Assembly: GCA_020740775.1 (NCBI GenBank)
Contig: JAHEWK010000002.1
Location: 2,170,001-2,234,000, forward strand
Direction: 5' to 3'
DNA length: 64,000 nt
Origin: Ilyonectria destructans
Taxonomy: Eukaryota > Ascomycota > Sordariomycetes > Hypocreales > Nectriaceae
The notes below the pieces were generated by a model. It was not told the DNA's origin and did no database searches. It worked only from the letters and a program-made list of their open reading frames with translations. Below, piece by piece: positions 36,759 to 45,520 of the stretch. Both the position numbers and the translations under genes were made by a program. Positions within the stretch are counted from its first letter, which is position 1; every line of letters begins with the position of its first letter.

Positions 36759-37184
36759 GTGTGAGGACTGGACCAATTGAGCGTGGATGCGGACGTATGT
36801 GAACCGTGGTGTGGACAGTGGTGACGGGGTGCCATCTACTCGTTCCCTTCCTTGTATACTCGCGCGTCTTATGGGTGCTGTTTGATGGTTGATGACGGCA
36901 TGTTTTGTTCATGTGTTTTTCAATGTATTTTCCCTCTCATGGTTTGGGCATAGAATGGGGGCCGCATGTGCCTCCCCGTGTTGAGGTGTTATGGCAGCCA
37001 AAAGACAAAAAAGACAAGATGAGGACGCCCTCATCCTTCTTCCTCGTATTTCCCAAGCACACGCATTGATGGAGGGCCCAGTCAGGTTGGGGTTACTCTT
37101 TGTGAGTTGTACTTTGTGAGCAAAAAAATCCATGTACTGTGTAACCGTACGTGGGCCCATGTTATCTTATCCCAAACATCTAGT
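36759..37184. other. Convergent 3' flanks
   Basis: 426 bp between the RIB3 stop and the stop of the minus-strand gene. T-rich on the plus strand just after RIB3, consistent with a 3' UTR. Nothing else supported. Confidence 0.6.
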
Positions 37185-38354
37185 TTAAATCCCTGCGTAG
37201 TTTCCAGTATAGGTTCTTTCAAGTGATACACAGCTATCGGTCAGCATCGTCCCGTCTGCGGGCATGTCCTCTATTCTCCATAATCTTGGGTTGGCCGATA
37301 TTTCCCCAACCGACGTGTTGTACGATCCGTCTCCCGTGTAAACGCTGGCAAAGTCACCAGAGAACGAAGAGAGTGAAAATTCCGAATTGGTCGAAGCGGA
37401 CACTAGGGGGTATAGAGCATCTCCTAGATTACGCTTTGAGTCAGTGGAAGTATTGACATCAGGACAGAGAGGTGATTGACCCTCAGATTGCAAGTTTCCA
37501 GTCCCGGAGATTGGAAAGATCTCTCTACTCATATCGCCCCAGGTCGGTTGTGGACTACCTGTTGCGCTCCTGTTTTCCATATCTTCGAGCAATTTCAACA
37601 ATTGTCGACCTATGACCACGTTCGCAGGCTCGCAGCTAACGCGTGCAACGGTGATGTTGACTGACAGAGGAGGAATGTCTGCAACCTTCAAGCGAACATT
37701 TTCTGCCCAGTATTGTGGGTGAGAGTCTTCGGAGTTGGCTAGCAGGACTCTTTTGGCTTTTTGTCGAGGCATCGGTCGCAACGTCAATCTGAGCGCGCTC
37801 GCTGTCCTGGTATCAAGGATCGATTCTTCAGCGTCAGGATCAATTTTTGCAATGACTCCTTGCCAGCCGTCTTCTCCCCACATGCATACGCCTTTTATAT
37901 TTCGTTCGTCTCGGCGAGGTTTGGTTTTCGCAAGTGTGCTCGGCGTAGTCGGTCTCGGTGGCAATTTCGAGCTGTGCCGTGTCGGCGAGTGCAGTGTGCG
38001 CCACTTTCGATCGCGAGTGAGATGTTTGTCGAGGAGGCGCTTCTTTTCAACACTGATCTCTGAGCAATCTAATTTGCTTCCTTGTTCCACTGTCGCCCTA
38101 GCAAGGAAAGGGTCTTGTCCTTCAGATCGAAGCGCTTGATAAAGACCAAGGCAAGTCATTGCGTTTGACGAAATCTCTTGACATTCGGCTACTGATTCTG
38201 TCGATCGCTCTGTGACGGTGCCATCGTCTCGCACCTCTTGTTCCGCTTTGGTGGTAGGATGCCGCTGCTGAGGGGCTAAGAACGAGCTCAATGATTTATC
38301 GAACTCGGTCCCTTCGAGGCAGTGCCGATTCGGATTTCGTTGGCGCCGTGTCAT
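37185..38354 (-). CDS. Hypothetical protein with degenerate retropepsin-like pattern
   Basis: Not recognised. A single open frame of 389 residues with balanced amino-acid use and no competing long frame, so probably real. Residues about 155-260 follow the order seen in retropepsin-like (pepsin A20/A2-like) folds: GWQGVIAKIDPDAEESILDT, a basic helix-like ASALRLTLRP, VLLANSE.., VNITVARVSCEPANVVIGRQ then LLKLLEDM, where the DxD-A and IGRQLL stand where DTGA and ILGxDFL would be. The canonical DTG is absent, so proteolytic activity is doubtful. The rest is low-complexity Ser/Thr/Pro. A similar pattern occurs in the plus-strand gene 2 kb away. Confidence 0.6.
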   Translation of the reverse strand: MTRRQRNPNRHCLEGTEFDKSLSSFLAPQQRHPTTKAEQEVRDDGTVTERSTESVAECQEISSNAMTCLGLYQALRSEGQDPFLARATVEQGSKLDCSEISVEKKRLLDKHLTRDRKWRTLHSPTRHSSKLPPRPTTPSTLAKTKPRRDERNIKGVCMWGEDGWQGVIAKIDPDAEESILDTRTASALRLTLRPMPRQKAKRVLLANSEDSHPQYWAENVRLKVADIPPLSVNITVARVSCEPANVVIGRQLLKLLEDMENRSATGSPQPTWGDMSREIFPISGTGNLQSEGQSPLCPDVNTSTDSKRNLGDALYPLVSASTNSEFSLSSFSGDFASVYTGDGSYNTSVGEISANPRLWRIEDMPADGTMLTDSCVSLERTYTGNYAGI

Positions 38355-40337
38355 GAGTATAGTACCAATTGTGTGATGATGCGATTCTCAGGTGGAGGGT
38401 GGCAAAGCTAGGGCAGCGACTGAAAACACTGTGGGTAAGTACTCATCCAGGGGACAATTGACTGATTGCAAAGGCTTGAACTGACGGTGTTGGCTTGACG
38501 CTTGGGGAGTCTTGTAGCCACTGCAAAGGTGCATGCTCACAAGAGACTGCGTTGAACTGTATCTAATGGGGAGTTATTCCAGGCAGAATGCATTCACATG
38601 GATGAAATGGATTGTGAAGGTGTCTAGATCAACATTACTCGTTGCTCATGGGTGCATTTCTTTGGTCACGGGCACCAATGCTACGAGCCAACGAGGGAAA
38701 GAGTAGCTACATGAGGCCCATCAGGAATGCAACAACCAGGATGTGCGAAGTCGAGAGGCATGGAGTTGCCTTGACGGGGCGGTGGCCAACGCGTATGATG
38801 TGTCTCATGCCGACATCAGGTTCGAATAAATACAAGAGCATGGAAAGTGACAATCCACCTTCCCTTTGCATTAAGAGGATGCGGTTTTAATTGGTTCAGG
38901 CCATCAAGACGTAGCCTTACGGGGCGCAGCGCAGCAGTCCCTCGAAGTTCTGCGACATGAGGCGTGATGCAAAGAAACCAGCCAATGAGAGTCCAGGCCA
39001 AGTTGTCCAACTGCACGTCGACGGCCACATTAACCCCCTACGGTAAGTCGATTCCGGTAGGAATCACGACGACGGGCTGTTGGTTGCTAGCTCAGCCTGA
39101 AATGGCGTTGGGGCATACCGAATTCAGCTCAGGTTGCAAAATGAGGTTCCGATAACGGCCTGACCCAGCCAGCCAAAGGCAGTTGAAGACAACGCCAAAG
39201 AGTTCCAGGCACGATAGAATAAAGCCATGGGTAACCATTGGCCAATTGCCACCAAGGCCGGACCTGTCAAGATCAATCGTGAACAAACCAAGGGCAGCCG
39301 AGGCGGCCACATGTACTCGAAAGCCATGGGGCCTCACAATATCACAGCGGGGCTCCTATTGGCGTTTAATAGCCTGCAGGCGTCTAGCAAAGTACACATT
39401 TATAATCCAATCATATTGGAGACCCTGACACCCTCAAATGTCCTGTTTTGCACCTTGCTCCAGTCACGCTGCATGTATCAACGTGCGCTGCAGCCACGTC
39501 CAAAAGCAGCAAATATTGATCAGCGGTGGGTTGATGCAACGGGACAGAAGGCGGTAATAGCAACGTCACTGTCGCCCAGCCAGCCTGATCGATTCAACGG
39601 GAGTCCTAGCACTCCCCGGTCCTCAACGGAATGCGGCGCGTTCCATCACATCGATATTGAAAGATGACAGGTTGTGCAACCCCGTAATGTCGTGGTGATT
39701 GTCAGCAGACCATCAGCCTCAGACTCCGTGTTATATATTCTTGGATTCGACTTCACCCACTCGCCGTCTGCTGAACCGGGGCCTCGGGCCGTTCACATGA
39801 ACGATTCCAGAATTTCGGCTCCCGAAAGTGTCCGTTGTGATTTCAAACCCGACCCGTATAGAAATTTTGTGATTTAAAATCCCAATAATTGTTATTTTGC
39901 TGGCGAACCCCTCTTTCTCTTCCAATCCGCCCGGAGTCAACGTCAGTCCATTCTCAAACTTCGGGTTGAAACGGATGACATCCTACAACTCGGGCGCCTC
40001 TGAACCAAAGGGAAATTATCCTTGCTAAGCTCGCCGAGGTATAGCAAACCTGACTGGTAGCCTTGTGATGAGATACTGCAGCACTTTTGGATTCCTCTCG
40101 CCCGAACACAATCCCAATTGTATGTTCGTCTTAGATGAAGTCGGCTGTTGAATTAATGTAATTACAATTCAGCTATAAGATTGCTTCATCGACATGACAA
40201 CTTAGGAGCCCCTCGATACTCCGATCCCCACTACCTCACTATTCATGAGCTATCCTCCATTCATCAAACTATTCATCTGCCGCTCTTCATCAGGGTTTAT
40301 TCACCATCCACCCTAGACGGTGTCACTCAAAACTACC
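38355..40337. other. Intergenic region, no gene seen
   Basis: Divergent region between two unrecognised genes. AT-richer than average. The open frames around 39.2-39.7 kb overlap on both strands and have no motifs. Confidence 0.45.
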
Positions 40338-41267
40338 ATGCGACCACGCAAATTTATTACAGTCCGCCTCCTCGAAGTTCAAGTCCTTAACAACTCTCCA
40401 TCACCAGTCTTGGGCCACGCTCCTAAAAACGTCCCCCCGAAAACAGTCTCCGTCCTGCATCTCTCCAATCGCGCAAAGCACAGCTTCATCGCCAAGCCTC
40501 TGGCAAAGCAACTGCTCAAAACCAATTACGGTTCGCGCGCTTCAGCGTTCAATATCGACAACGACACCCTAATAATCTTAGAATGGCGCTACCCCGATCT
40601 AAAGCATACCGAGGTGACGACGCATCTGGTTGTGCGCGACTCTCCATTCCAAATCGTTCTACGGAAGCAAGACTGGGAACTGCCAATTCGGTTTTGGTTA
40701 ATGGATTTTTCAAACCAAGAGTTACGTGAAAATGGGATCCTGCAGCCACACCAAAAGAAAGTGGGCGAGAGCTCTAAGGCTGAGACCACACAACCTGGGG
40801 ATGCGCCTGAGAGCATTGTGGGAGCGTCAGAGATTGTGTCAGAGCGAGATTCGGATACGGAATCTGTAACATCAAAATCCTCCAGCACCCAGTCTAGATC
40901 TAGTACAGCAACAACCATTTCTGCATCAGGAGACTGCACGGGCGGGAACGAGGGTGAGAACGAGGACAGGGATTTAGGGCGAGCTGATAACAACGGAGAT
41001 GAGCAAGGAAATGAGGAGGCTGAGAGCGGCACTATACATGGAGACAGGGATTTACACAACGAGGGAAAAGCCAAAGGCAATTGTTGCGATCAACTCGACA
41101 GCGAATCTGAATGGCCCGATATTGAGATCGTCTCGACGAAATCCGAGGATAGCGACACTGATGACGAGGAGCAGGCAGACGCGTATTGGACCTGGTCACC
41201 AGAACAGCACCGATGGTTTCACGAAAACGAGGACAAATCTTTGGCATGGTTTCCTCGACTCGTATAA
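40338..41267 (+). CDS. Hypothetical protein with retropepsin-like N-terminal pattern and Trp-rich C-terminal motif
   Basis: Not recognised. One open frame, 309 residues from the ATG at MRPRKFITVRLLEVQ. Residues about 35-115 read VSVLHLSNRAKHSFIAKPLA, KQLL, then LIILEWRYPDLKHTEVTTHL and VVRDSPFQIVLRKQDWE. That order (strand, xSxA turn, helix of 'FIxxxLAxxL', central strands, VILGxDW-like loop) is what retropepsin-like domains of fungal orphan proteins show, but the catalytic Asp-Thr/Ser-Gly is replaced by Leu-Ser-Asn. A long acidic Ser/Glu/Asp-rich linker follows, then a closing DAYWTWSPEQHRWFHENED. Such a WxW..x..W/F-H ending recurs in fungal hypothetical proteins. No function can be given. 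Confidence 0.65.
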   Translation: MRPRKFITVRLLEVQVLNNSPSPVLGHAPKNVPPKTVSVLHLSNRAKHSFIAKPLAKQLLKTNYGSRASAFNIDNDTLIILEWRYPDLKHTEVTTHLVVRDSPFQIVLRKQDWELPIRFWLMDFSNQELRENGILQPHQKKVGESSKAETTQPGDAPESIVGASEIVSERDSDTESVTSKSSSTQSRSSTATTISASGDCTGGNEGENEDRDLGRADNNGDEQGNEEAESGTIHGDRDLHNEGKAKGNCCDQLDSESEWPDIEIVSTKSEDSDTDDEEQADAYWTWSPEQHRWFHENEDKSLAWFPRLV

Positions 41268-42578
41268 CAATGATCCAAGCATCCTACACTCATTTAACTA
41301 GCTGGGTGGAGGCTGAGCAACTACGCGCTTGAAATTAGATGGATGGTAGTTAAGTGGCTTCAAATGATGGTTCAAGTCAGCCTGGACACGGCGGATTTGT
41401 ATATAGATATTGTATATTTTTAGAAAGGTGGTCCAGTCATTAACTCACGCGTTCATTTTTATCACATCTTCAGTCCCACTGCATATTCATCGGGTGCTGC
41501 CAAATAGTCACTAACGAACCTACGAGACTATGTTCAACGTCAGCACCCAGGAAATGCCAAGTGCAGTTACTCATTGCCCAGGTGTTTGCCACCAGCCTCA
41601 ACACCATTGAAATAACCACTCGGCCATCATCAGACTTGAAGAAGTTAGCATGGTGCGGCTGAATTAACAAAATAACATGGCACTGCAGCCTATTTGGGGG
41701 CCGTATATCTAGGCCCGACACCATCATCACACGGCTTATTTTAGGATGCAAGGACATTTAGCTAAATTAAAGAAATCACACTGCATAAACGCCGAACACG
41801 AAGCCAACTAGGAAACGCCAAGTCGTATTGACGCCAATGATGCACGCACTTCCACAGCTTGTGACCCAACCCTCCCAAATATCTCGGTATCAGGCTCACA
41901 TCCCCGCTCGCCTCATGTAAGCAGCCTTACTTTCCATTAATCCAATGAAGTGGTCATATCGGCCTCCAGCTCACGCTGGTTCGGGCTTCTGCGTTGGGAC
42001 GCCATCGAGATGACTGCCAAACTCGAGTTGTGAGATACTCCAATTACCAGCAGCAGGACACGTAGGGGCCCGAGTCTTGTCAGGCTTCCATGTCGGTGGG
42101 CCGAAGAATGTCAGTGCTTGTTGAATACTTAGCCCTCGACTTGGTTGGCGGGTCTTGTCGCGTTGTCCTTTGCGCGTAGACAACATGGCTTGGAGGCCAT
42201 CCACCACTGCATTTGCCTCAGTTTGAGGCCTCGAATCAAATACAGGGTACATGTATCAAGACAATTGTCCAAAACAACACGATCCGCGACGGGCAGGTGG
42301 CCAATGCAACCATCAGAATTGTACCCAACAGCTTCCCACGAATAACGTGGCAAAAGATGTCCCCAGCAAGACGCCAAACTACCACGATGATTCCATATGC
42401 GTCACCGGGTCACAATCCTTCCGTCATACTAAACTGCGCCCGGCTGCGGCTTCTGTGGGTACGTACTAGATCATCTGGGAAGACCGGCTGTTGCGTGATG
42501 CCCTGGAACCGAGGCATCCGAGTATCGAGACAAATCTCACCACCGATATGCCGTCAAAGCCGGTGCTGTGCTCGATTC
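41268..42578. other. Intergenic region, no gene seen
   Basis: Convergent 3' flanks of the orphan gene and FPG, 1.3 kb long. No motif-bearing open frame. Confidence 0.45.
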
Positions 42579-43909
42579 TTACTTCCTCAATCGCGTAGAA
42601 CGCCTTTGGCCAAGTTCTGGCTTTGCATCCTCTGACACGAGCTCAGTCTTCACCTTGTCTCCATTCGGTTCCGCCTTTGCCGATGATGTTCGCTTCTTCT
42701 TGGCAGGGGGACCGCCCTCTTCCCAAAACTCGGACGTGCTCTTTTTCCGTGACTTCTTGGGTGCCTCTGGGGCTTCTTTGCCCTCGACGGGCTCTTCTTT
42801 GATGCCAGGAACAGTCCTACCGGTTTTCTTTTGCACTCCAGGAGCATAGCAACTCGTTCGACCACCAACTGTGATAAAGGCCAGCTTCTCGCCATTGGGA
42901 AGCTTGGCCGCCGTTCCCTTAGCACCCTTGCCCCACCGGTAGTTGAAGAGCCAATGTTTGGGGAACTGATCAGAGTCTCCTAGTTTGTCGACAGACGTCT
43001 GACATACGTAGCGAATGTTTTCGTAGAGATTCGTAATTTGAGCATCGTCGAAATCGTCGCAGTATTGTTCGGGATGCAACTTTGCTTGGTAAAGTGTCTC
43101 ATCGGCTACCCAATTACCAATACCACTAATCATCGCCTGGTCGAGCAGCAGAGCCTTGATCGGGACATGCCTCGCCCTCATCTTACCTCGCAAATACTCC
43201 TCGGTGAACCTGTCCAGATCCACTACCGGGTCGGGTCCATTCTCCACTAGGGGTGAGTGTTTTCTAATCTCGTCTCCGGGACAATCGACAAGTCGCACCC
43301 GTCCAAACCGACGTGAATCTGTAAAAGCGACTTCGACGGCTGGAGTTCCTTCGGTTGCGAACTGGAACTTCCAGAATCTTGGCGGCCACTGGGCGATGTC
43401 TTCGTCTTTCATCTTCTTGTAGTAATTGGTGTATGCCGTCTTCTCGTCCTTGATATGGACCCATCCTAATACGATGTGAGAGAGTGCACCAGCCACCTGT
43501 GAGGAGCCTTACCAGTCATGCCGAAATGCATTACTAAATGTGGGGGTTTCTCGAGCGTGATCCTATTCCTATTAATCAAAAGCGCCAAACAAACCCATCT
43601 GGCAACTTACCAGAAGTATTTGCCCTGACTTCCTGCCGACACAATCTGAATGGGTTAGGCAATGTCATCGTACCCGAGGCAAGCTCTGGACCGTTTACCT
43701 TCTTTCCTTTCAACGCGGCCTCCACTTCGGCACCGGTCGTGCCCACTTTTCCAAACACATTCTTGTCGTCAATGGCGGAGGCGGAGGTTATCCGTTTCCC
43801 GACCACGTGAAGGCGGAGAAAGTGCACGATGCGTGCGACTGCGTCATTCTTAGTGAGAGGCTCTCAGAAGCCATAGGGACAGAAACGAACCTTCAGCAAT
43901 CTCAGGCAT
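42579..43909 (-). CDS. fpg1: Formamidopyrimidine-DNA glycosylase (Fpg/MutM family, fungal type)
   Basis: Base-excision repair enzyme that removes oxidised purines and cuts the resulting abasic site. Five exons fit in phase: 43909-43891, 43838-43699, 43645-43611, 43562-43513 and 43465-42579, for 376 residues. Joined, the start reads MPEIAEVARIVHFLRLHVVG, with the catalytic Pro2 and Glu3 in place, followed by KGKKIVSAGSQGKYFWITLE and HLVMHFGMTGWVHIKDEK. The helix-two-turn-helix is seen in ALLLDQAMISGIGNWVADET. The C-terminal zinc finger of bacterial Fpg is not present, as in plant and fungal homologues; instead there is a lysine-rich tail (KKSRKKS, PAKKKRTSS), likely for nuclear import and DNA contact. 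The tiny first and third exons explain why no single open frame covers it. Transcribed divergently from the snoRNA host gene. Confidence 0.93.
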
Positions 43910-44100
43910 TTTCAAGGAGCGTCAAAATTGGATAATCTACCCTGTAGATGTTGAGTCCACTCCAGCCGATTCACGGTTTTGGTGGAGAGTGACGCGAAAG
44001 GGGCTGGGGATGGGTCGCGTGGGGACGCGATATCACGTGTCTGGTCACATGCAACAGCCCCCACTTAAATTATCTGCAAGTATTTAGGTGAAAAGTTTCT
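43910..44100. promoter_or_regulatory. Shared divergent promoter of FPG and the snoRNA host gene
   Basis: Only about 190-230 bp separate the FPG start codon (minus) from the first plausible exon of the host RNA (plus). The segment includes ATCACGTGT and a GGGACGCGATATC word. No TATA box was obvious. Co-expression of a DNA-repair gene with a ribosome-biogenesis RNA is possible but untested. Confidence 0.35.
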
Positions 44101-44194
44101 GCCAGAATCAAAGCTCTTTCCATTCCTCATCAACACATGGAACTCGAGGTAAGTCTTTGATGCGCAGCGCATTGCACTGCACAGCACCCCCTCT

Positions 44195-44282
44195 CCTACA
44201 TGATGACACACCAAACCACACAAACTAGAGTCTTTGACCTAACGGGAATGAAACGACTGTTTTGCACGTCAGTCTGAACGAC
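44195..44282 (+). ncRNA. snR72: Box C/D snoRNA, snR72-like (25S)
   Basis: Lies in intron 1. Box C is ATGATGA at 44200-44206 and box D is CTGA at 44274-44277, 74 bases apart. Next to box D is TTTGCACGTCAG, complementary over 12 bases to the 25S segment CUGACGUGCAAA. The fifth-nucleotide rule selects the A of CUGA, which fits the yeast snR72 target (25S Am876). Terminal stem is weak. The rRNA match was made from memory. Confidence 0.7.
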
Positions 44283-44454
44283 TTCTGTCACCACGCTTCA
44301 CTGTACCACATACCTACATTGGACATGTGCTGACTTTTTCTTCACAGAGCTCTCATCACCAAGCGGTGGATCATTGCGAGCATGCTCAAGGTTCCGCTGG
44401 CTCCTGACCAGCCTTGAACAAGGTACGTGTGCTTCGTCGCGCTTTTCCTTGTCC

Positions 44455-44522
44455 TTTCATGATGATCATTTCTTTTTACAATATACGCTGGAAATTACCG
44501 GCTGAGATCTTTTTCGCTGAAG
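44455..44522 (+). ncRNA. snR77: Box C/D snoRNA, snR77-like (18S)
   Basis: Lies in intron 2. Box C ATGATGA at 44459-44465; CTGA boxes at 44502-44505 and 44517-44520, the first then acting as D'. The element before the first CTGA, AATTACCG, pairs with 18S CGGUAAUU, placing the U of CGGU at the fifth position, the known yeast snR77 site (18S Um578). A second segment AATATACGCT (44480-44489) pairs with 18S AGCGUAUAUU a few bases downstream in the same rRNA region. Spacing is short for a C/D RNA, so ends are approximate. Confidence 0.65.
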
Positions 44523-44661
44523 ATATAAAATGGCTATTTCTGATGGACTTTTTATCCAATTACTTGTGTTGTCACTCGTGGACGAACCCTCGCTGACAGC
44601 ATTAAAGGATTTAGACACTGGCAAGGTATGCTGCGCTCCCACGTCCCGACCCAAGCACCCG

Positions 44662-44755
44662 AATTTTATGATGAAGCGGCACTGGGCTCCGATATCGCAT
44701 GAGCACGAAAAGCCATTTTGCGGCAGGCCTAGAAAACCTCGCCCACTGACTCGAC
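44662..44755 (+). ncRNA. Candidate box C/D snoRNA, target unassigned
   Basis: In intron 3: box C ATGATGA at 44668-44674 and box D CTGA at 44746-44749, with a possible D' CTGG at 44682-44685 between. Box spacing (about 78 bases) is normal. I could not match either guide segment to rRNA from memory. By position it may stand for another member of the yeast snR72-78 set or a lineage-specific guide. Confidence 0.45.
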
Positions 44756-44914
44756 GCACTCGCCGAACAAATGATGGAATGAGGAGAGCCACTGAGGCTG
44801 ACCCTGCTTCCAGTGCCAGTGACTGTACCATGTCTTGCGTGGTCTGCTTCTACAGATCAAATTGTCAGATTCCAGACGCGACAACGTAAGTATTTGCATT
44901 TTCTTGTACCATCA

Positions 44915-45004
44915 TGCTTTCCTGATGAAACCAGATGACGAGTCTTATCCGGGTTTCCGATGCAGACACAATATATCTATTCCATTCATGCTTTCCTGAC
45001 ATTT
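44915..45004 (+). ncRNA. snR76: Box C/D snoRNA, snR76-like with two 25S guides
   Basis: In intron 4. Box C CTGATGA at 44922-44928, box D CTGA at 44996-44999. Upstream guide AGATGACGAG (44933-44942) pairs with 25S CUCGUCAUCU, the neighbourhood of the yeast snR76 target Cm2197; its D' box is degenerate. Downstream guide TCCATTCATGC (44981-44991) pairs over 11 bases with 25S GCAUGAAUGGA, only about 20 bases further along the same rRNA, the region guided by snR47 in yeast. Both matches are from memory of conserved 25S sequence. Confidence 0.7.
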
Positions 45005-45109
45005 GCATTGACCCCACATTTCGTGTTGAAAACTCTGCACGAACCTGGCTAATTGGGTTTAAAGTAGTTCAAATGTGAGTTGCTAGAGTGCATTCGCCAT
45101 CTCATCCAA

Positions 45110-45206
45110 GAGCATCATCTCCCTGATGATCCAAAATGAATACGACAAGCATATGTCTGAGCTCACGCTACGACGACAATTCATTTATAGTCTGATCGAG
45201 ATGCTC
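45110..45206 (+). ncRNA. snR74: Box C/D snoRNA, snR74/U27-like (18S Am28)
   Basis: The clearest of the set. Box C CTGATGA at 45123-45129, D' CTGA at 45157-45160, D CTGA at 45192-45195. The ends form a strong terminal stem: GAGCATCATCTC at the 5' side against GAGATGCTC at the 3' side. The D' guide GACAAGCATATG (45144-45155) is complementary over 12 bases to the 5' end of 18S (CAUAUGCUUGUC). The fifth base from D' pairs with the A corresponding to yeast A28, the site of snR74 and of vertebrate U27. Confidence 0.85.
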
Positions 45207-45343
45207 TTTCCAACTTTGAGAGGCAGCCCATCAGTCAGCACATCGCTGACTTTTCGAAAGTATTTCTCAGGCTGATAAAAATTCGGTTTGGCGTCCATTG
45301 CCATCAGGTTAGTACACTATTTTTTCTTGTTCATCTCACCCTT

Positions 45344-45431
45344 TTACATGATGAATTATACATATCACGACGGTCAACTTAGCAAAATGCATTGATGACA
45401 ACGCCTGTGACAAGGCACCCTTTCTGACAAT
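45344..45431 (+). ncRNA. snR73: Box C/D snoRNA, snR73-like (25S)
   Basis: Follows the GTTAGT donor near 45307. Box C ATGATGA at 45348-45354, D' CTTA at 45378-45381, C' TGATGA at 45394-45398, box D CTGA at 45424-45427, so all four boxes are visible. The D' guide TCACGACGGTC (45365-45375) is complementary over 11 bases to 25S GACCGUCGUGA. The fifth position selects a C of GACC, which agrees with the yeast snR73 target (25S Cm2959). Confidence 0.75.
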
Positions 45432-45445
45432 CCCTCATCTTCACC

Positions 45446-45514
45446 TTTTCTTGATGAATTCTTTTGAGACAAGTCACTGACACTCTGTCTTCAGGTGCAC
45501 ACATCTCTGAATCG
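45446..45514 (+). ncRNA. Candidate box C/D snoRNA with guide to the 18S 5' end
   Basis: Box C TGATGAA at 45452, CTGA boxes at 45477-45480 and 45507-45510. TTTGAGACAAG (45463-45473) before the first CTGA pairs over 11 bases with 18S CUUGUCUCAAA, directly next to the target of the snR74-like RNA. It may instead be part of an alternative structure with the preceding snoRNA, since the boxes of the two are close, or the CTTCAG at 45488-45493 may be an intron acceptor that cuts it. Confidence 0.4.
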
Positions 45515-45520
45515 AGAATC

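Larger units (their letters stand above)
44100..45520 (+). ncRNA. Spliced snoRNA host gene, essentially non-coding
   Basis: A chain of short exons separated by introns that carry box C/D snoRNAs. Exons supported by splice sites: 1 (to 44148, donor GTAAGT), 2 (44348-44422, donor GTACGT), 3 (44600-44625, donor GTATGC), 4 (44856-44885, donor GTAAGT); further exons are likely near 45065-45074 and 45271-45306 (donor GTTAGT) but are less certain, as are both transcript ends. The only start codon in exon 1 (44137) opens a reading frame that stops in exon 2 at 44407 after 23 codons, upstream of several exon junctions. This resembles animal UHG/GAS5 and known fungal snoRNA host genes, whose spliced RNA has no protein role and is often removed by nonsense-mediated decay. 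Guides of the embedded snoRNAs point to 18S and 25S rRNA. Confidence 0.8.

Noticed and set aside
38810..38835. GGTTCGAAT-like word suggesting a tRNA B box
   Set aside because: No matching A box at the right distance and no cloverleaf could be drawn around it.
44537..44600. Further C/D-like pair (TGATGGA at 44541, CTGA at 44593) in intron 2
   Set aside because: Box D would end only three bases before the intron acceptor, leaving no room for a terminal stem, and no rRNA match was seen.
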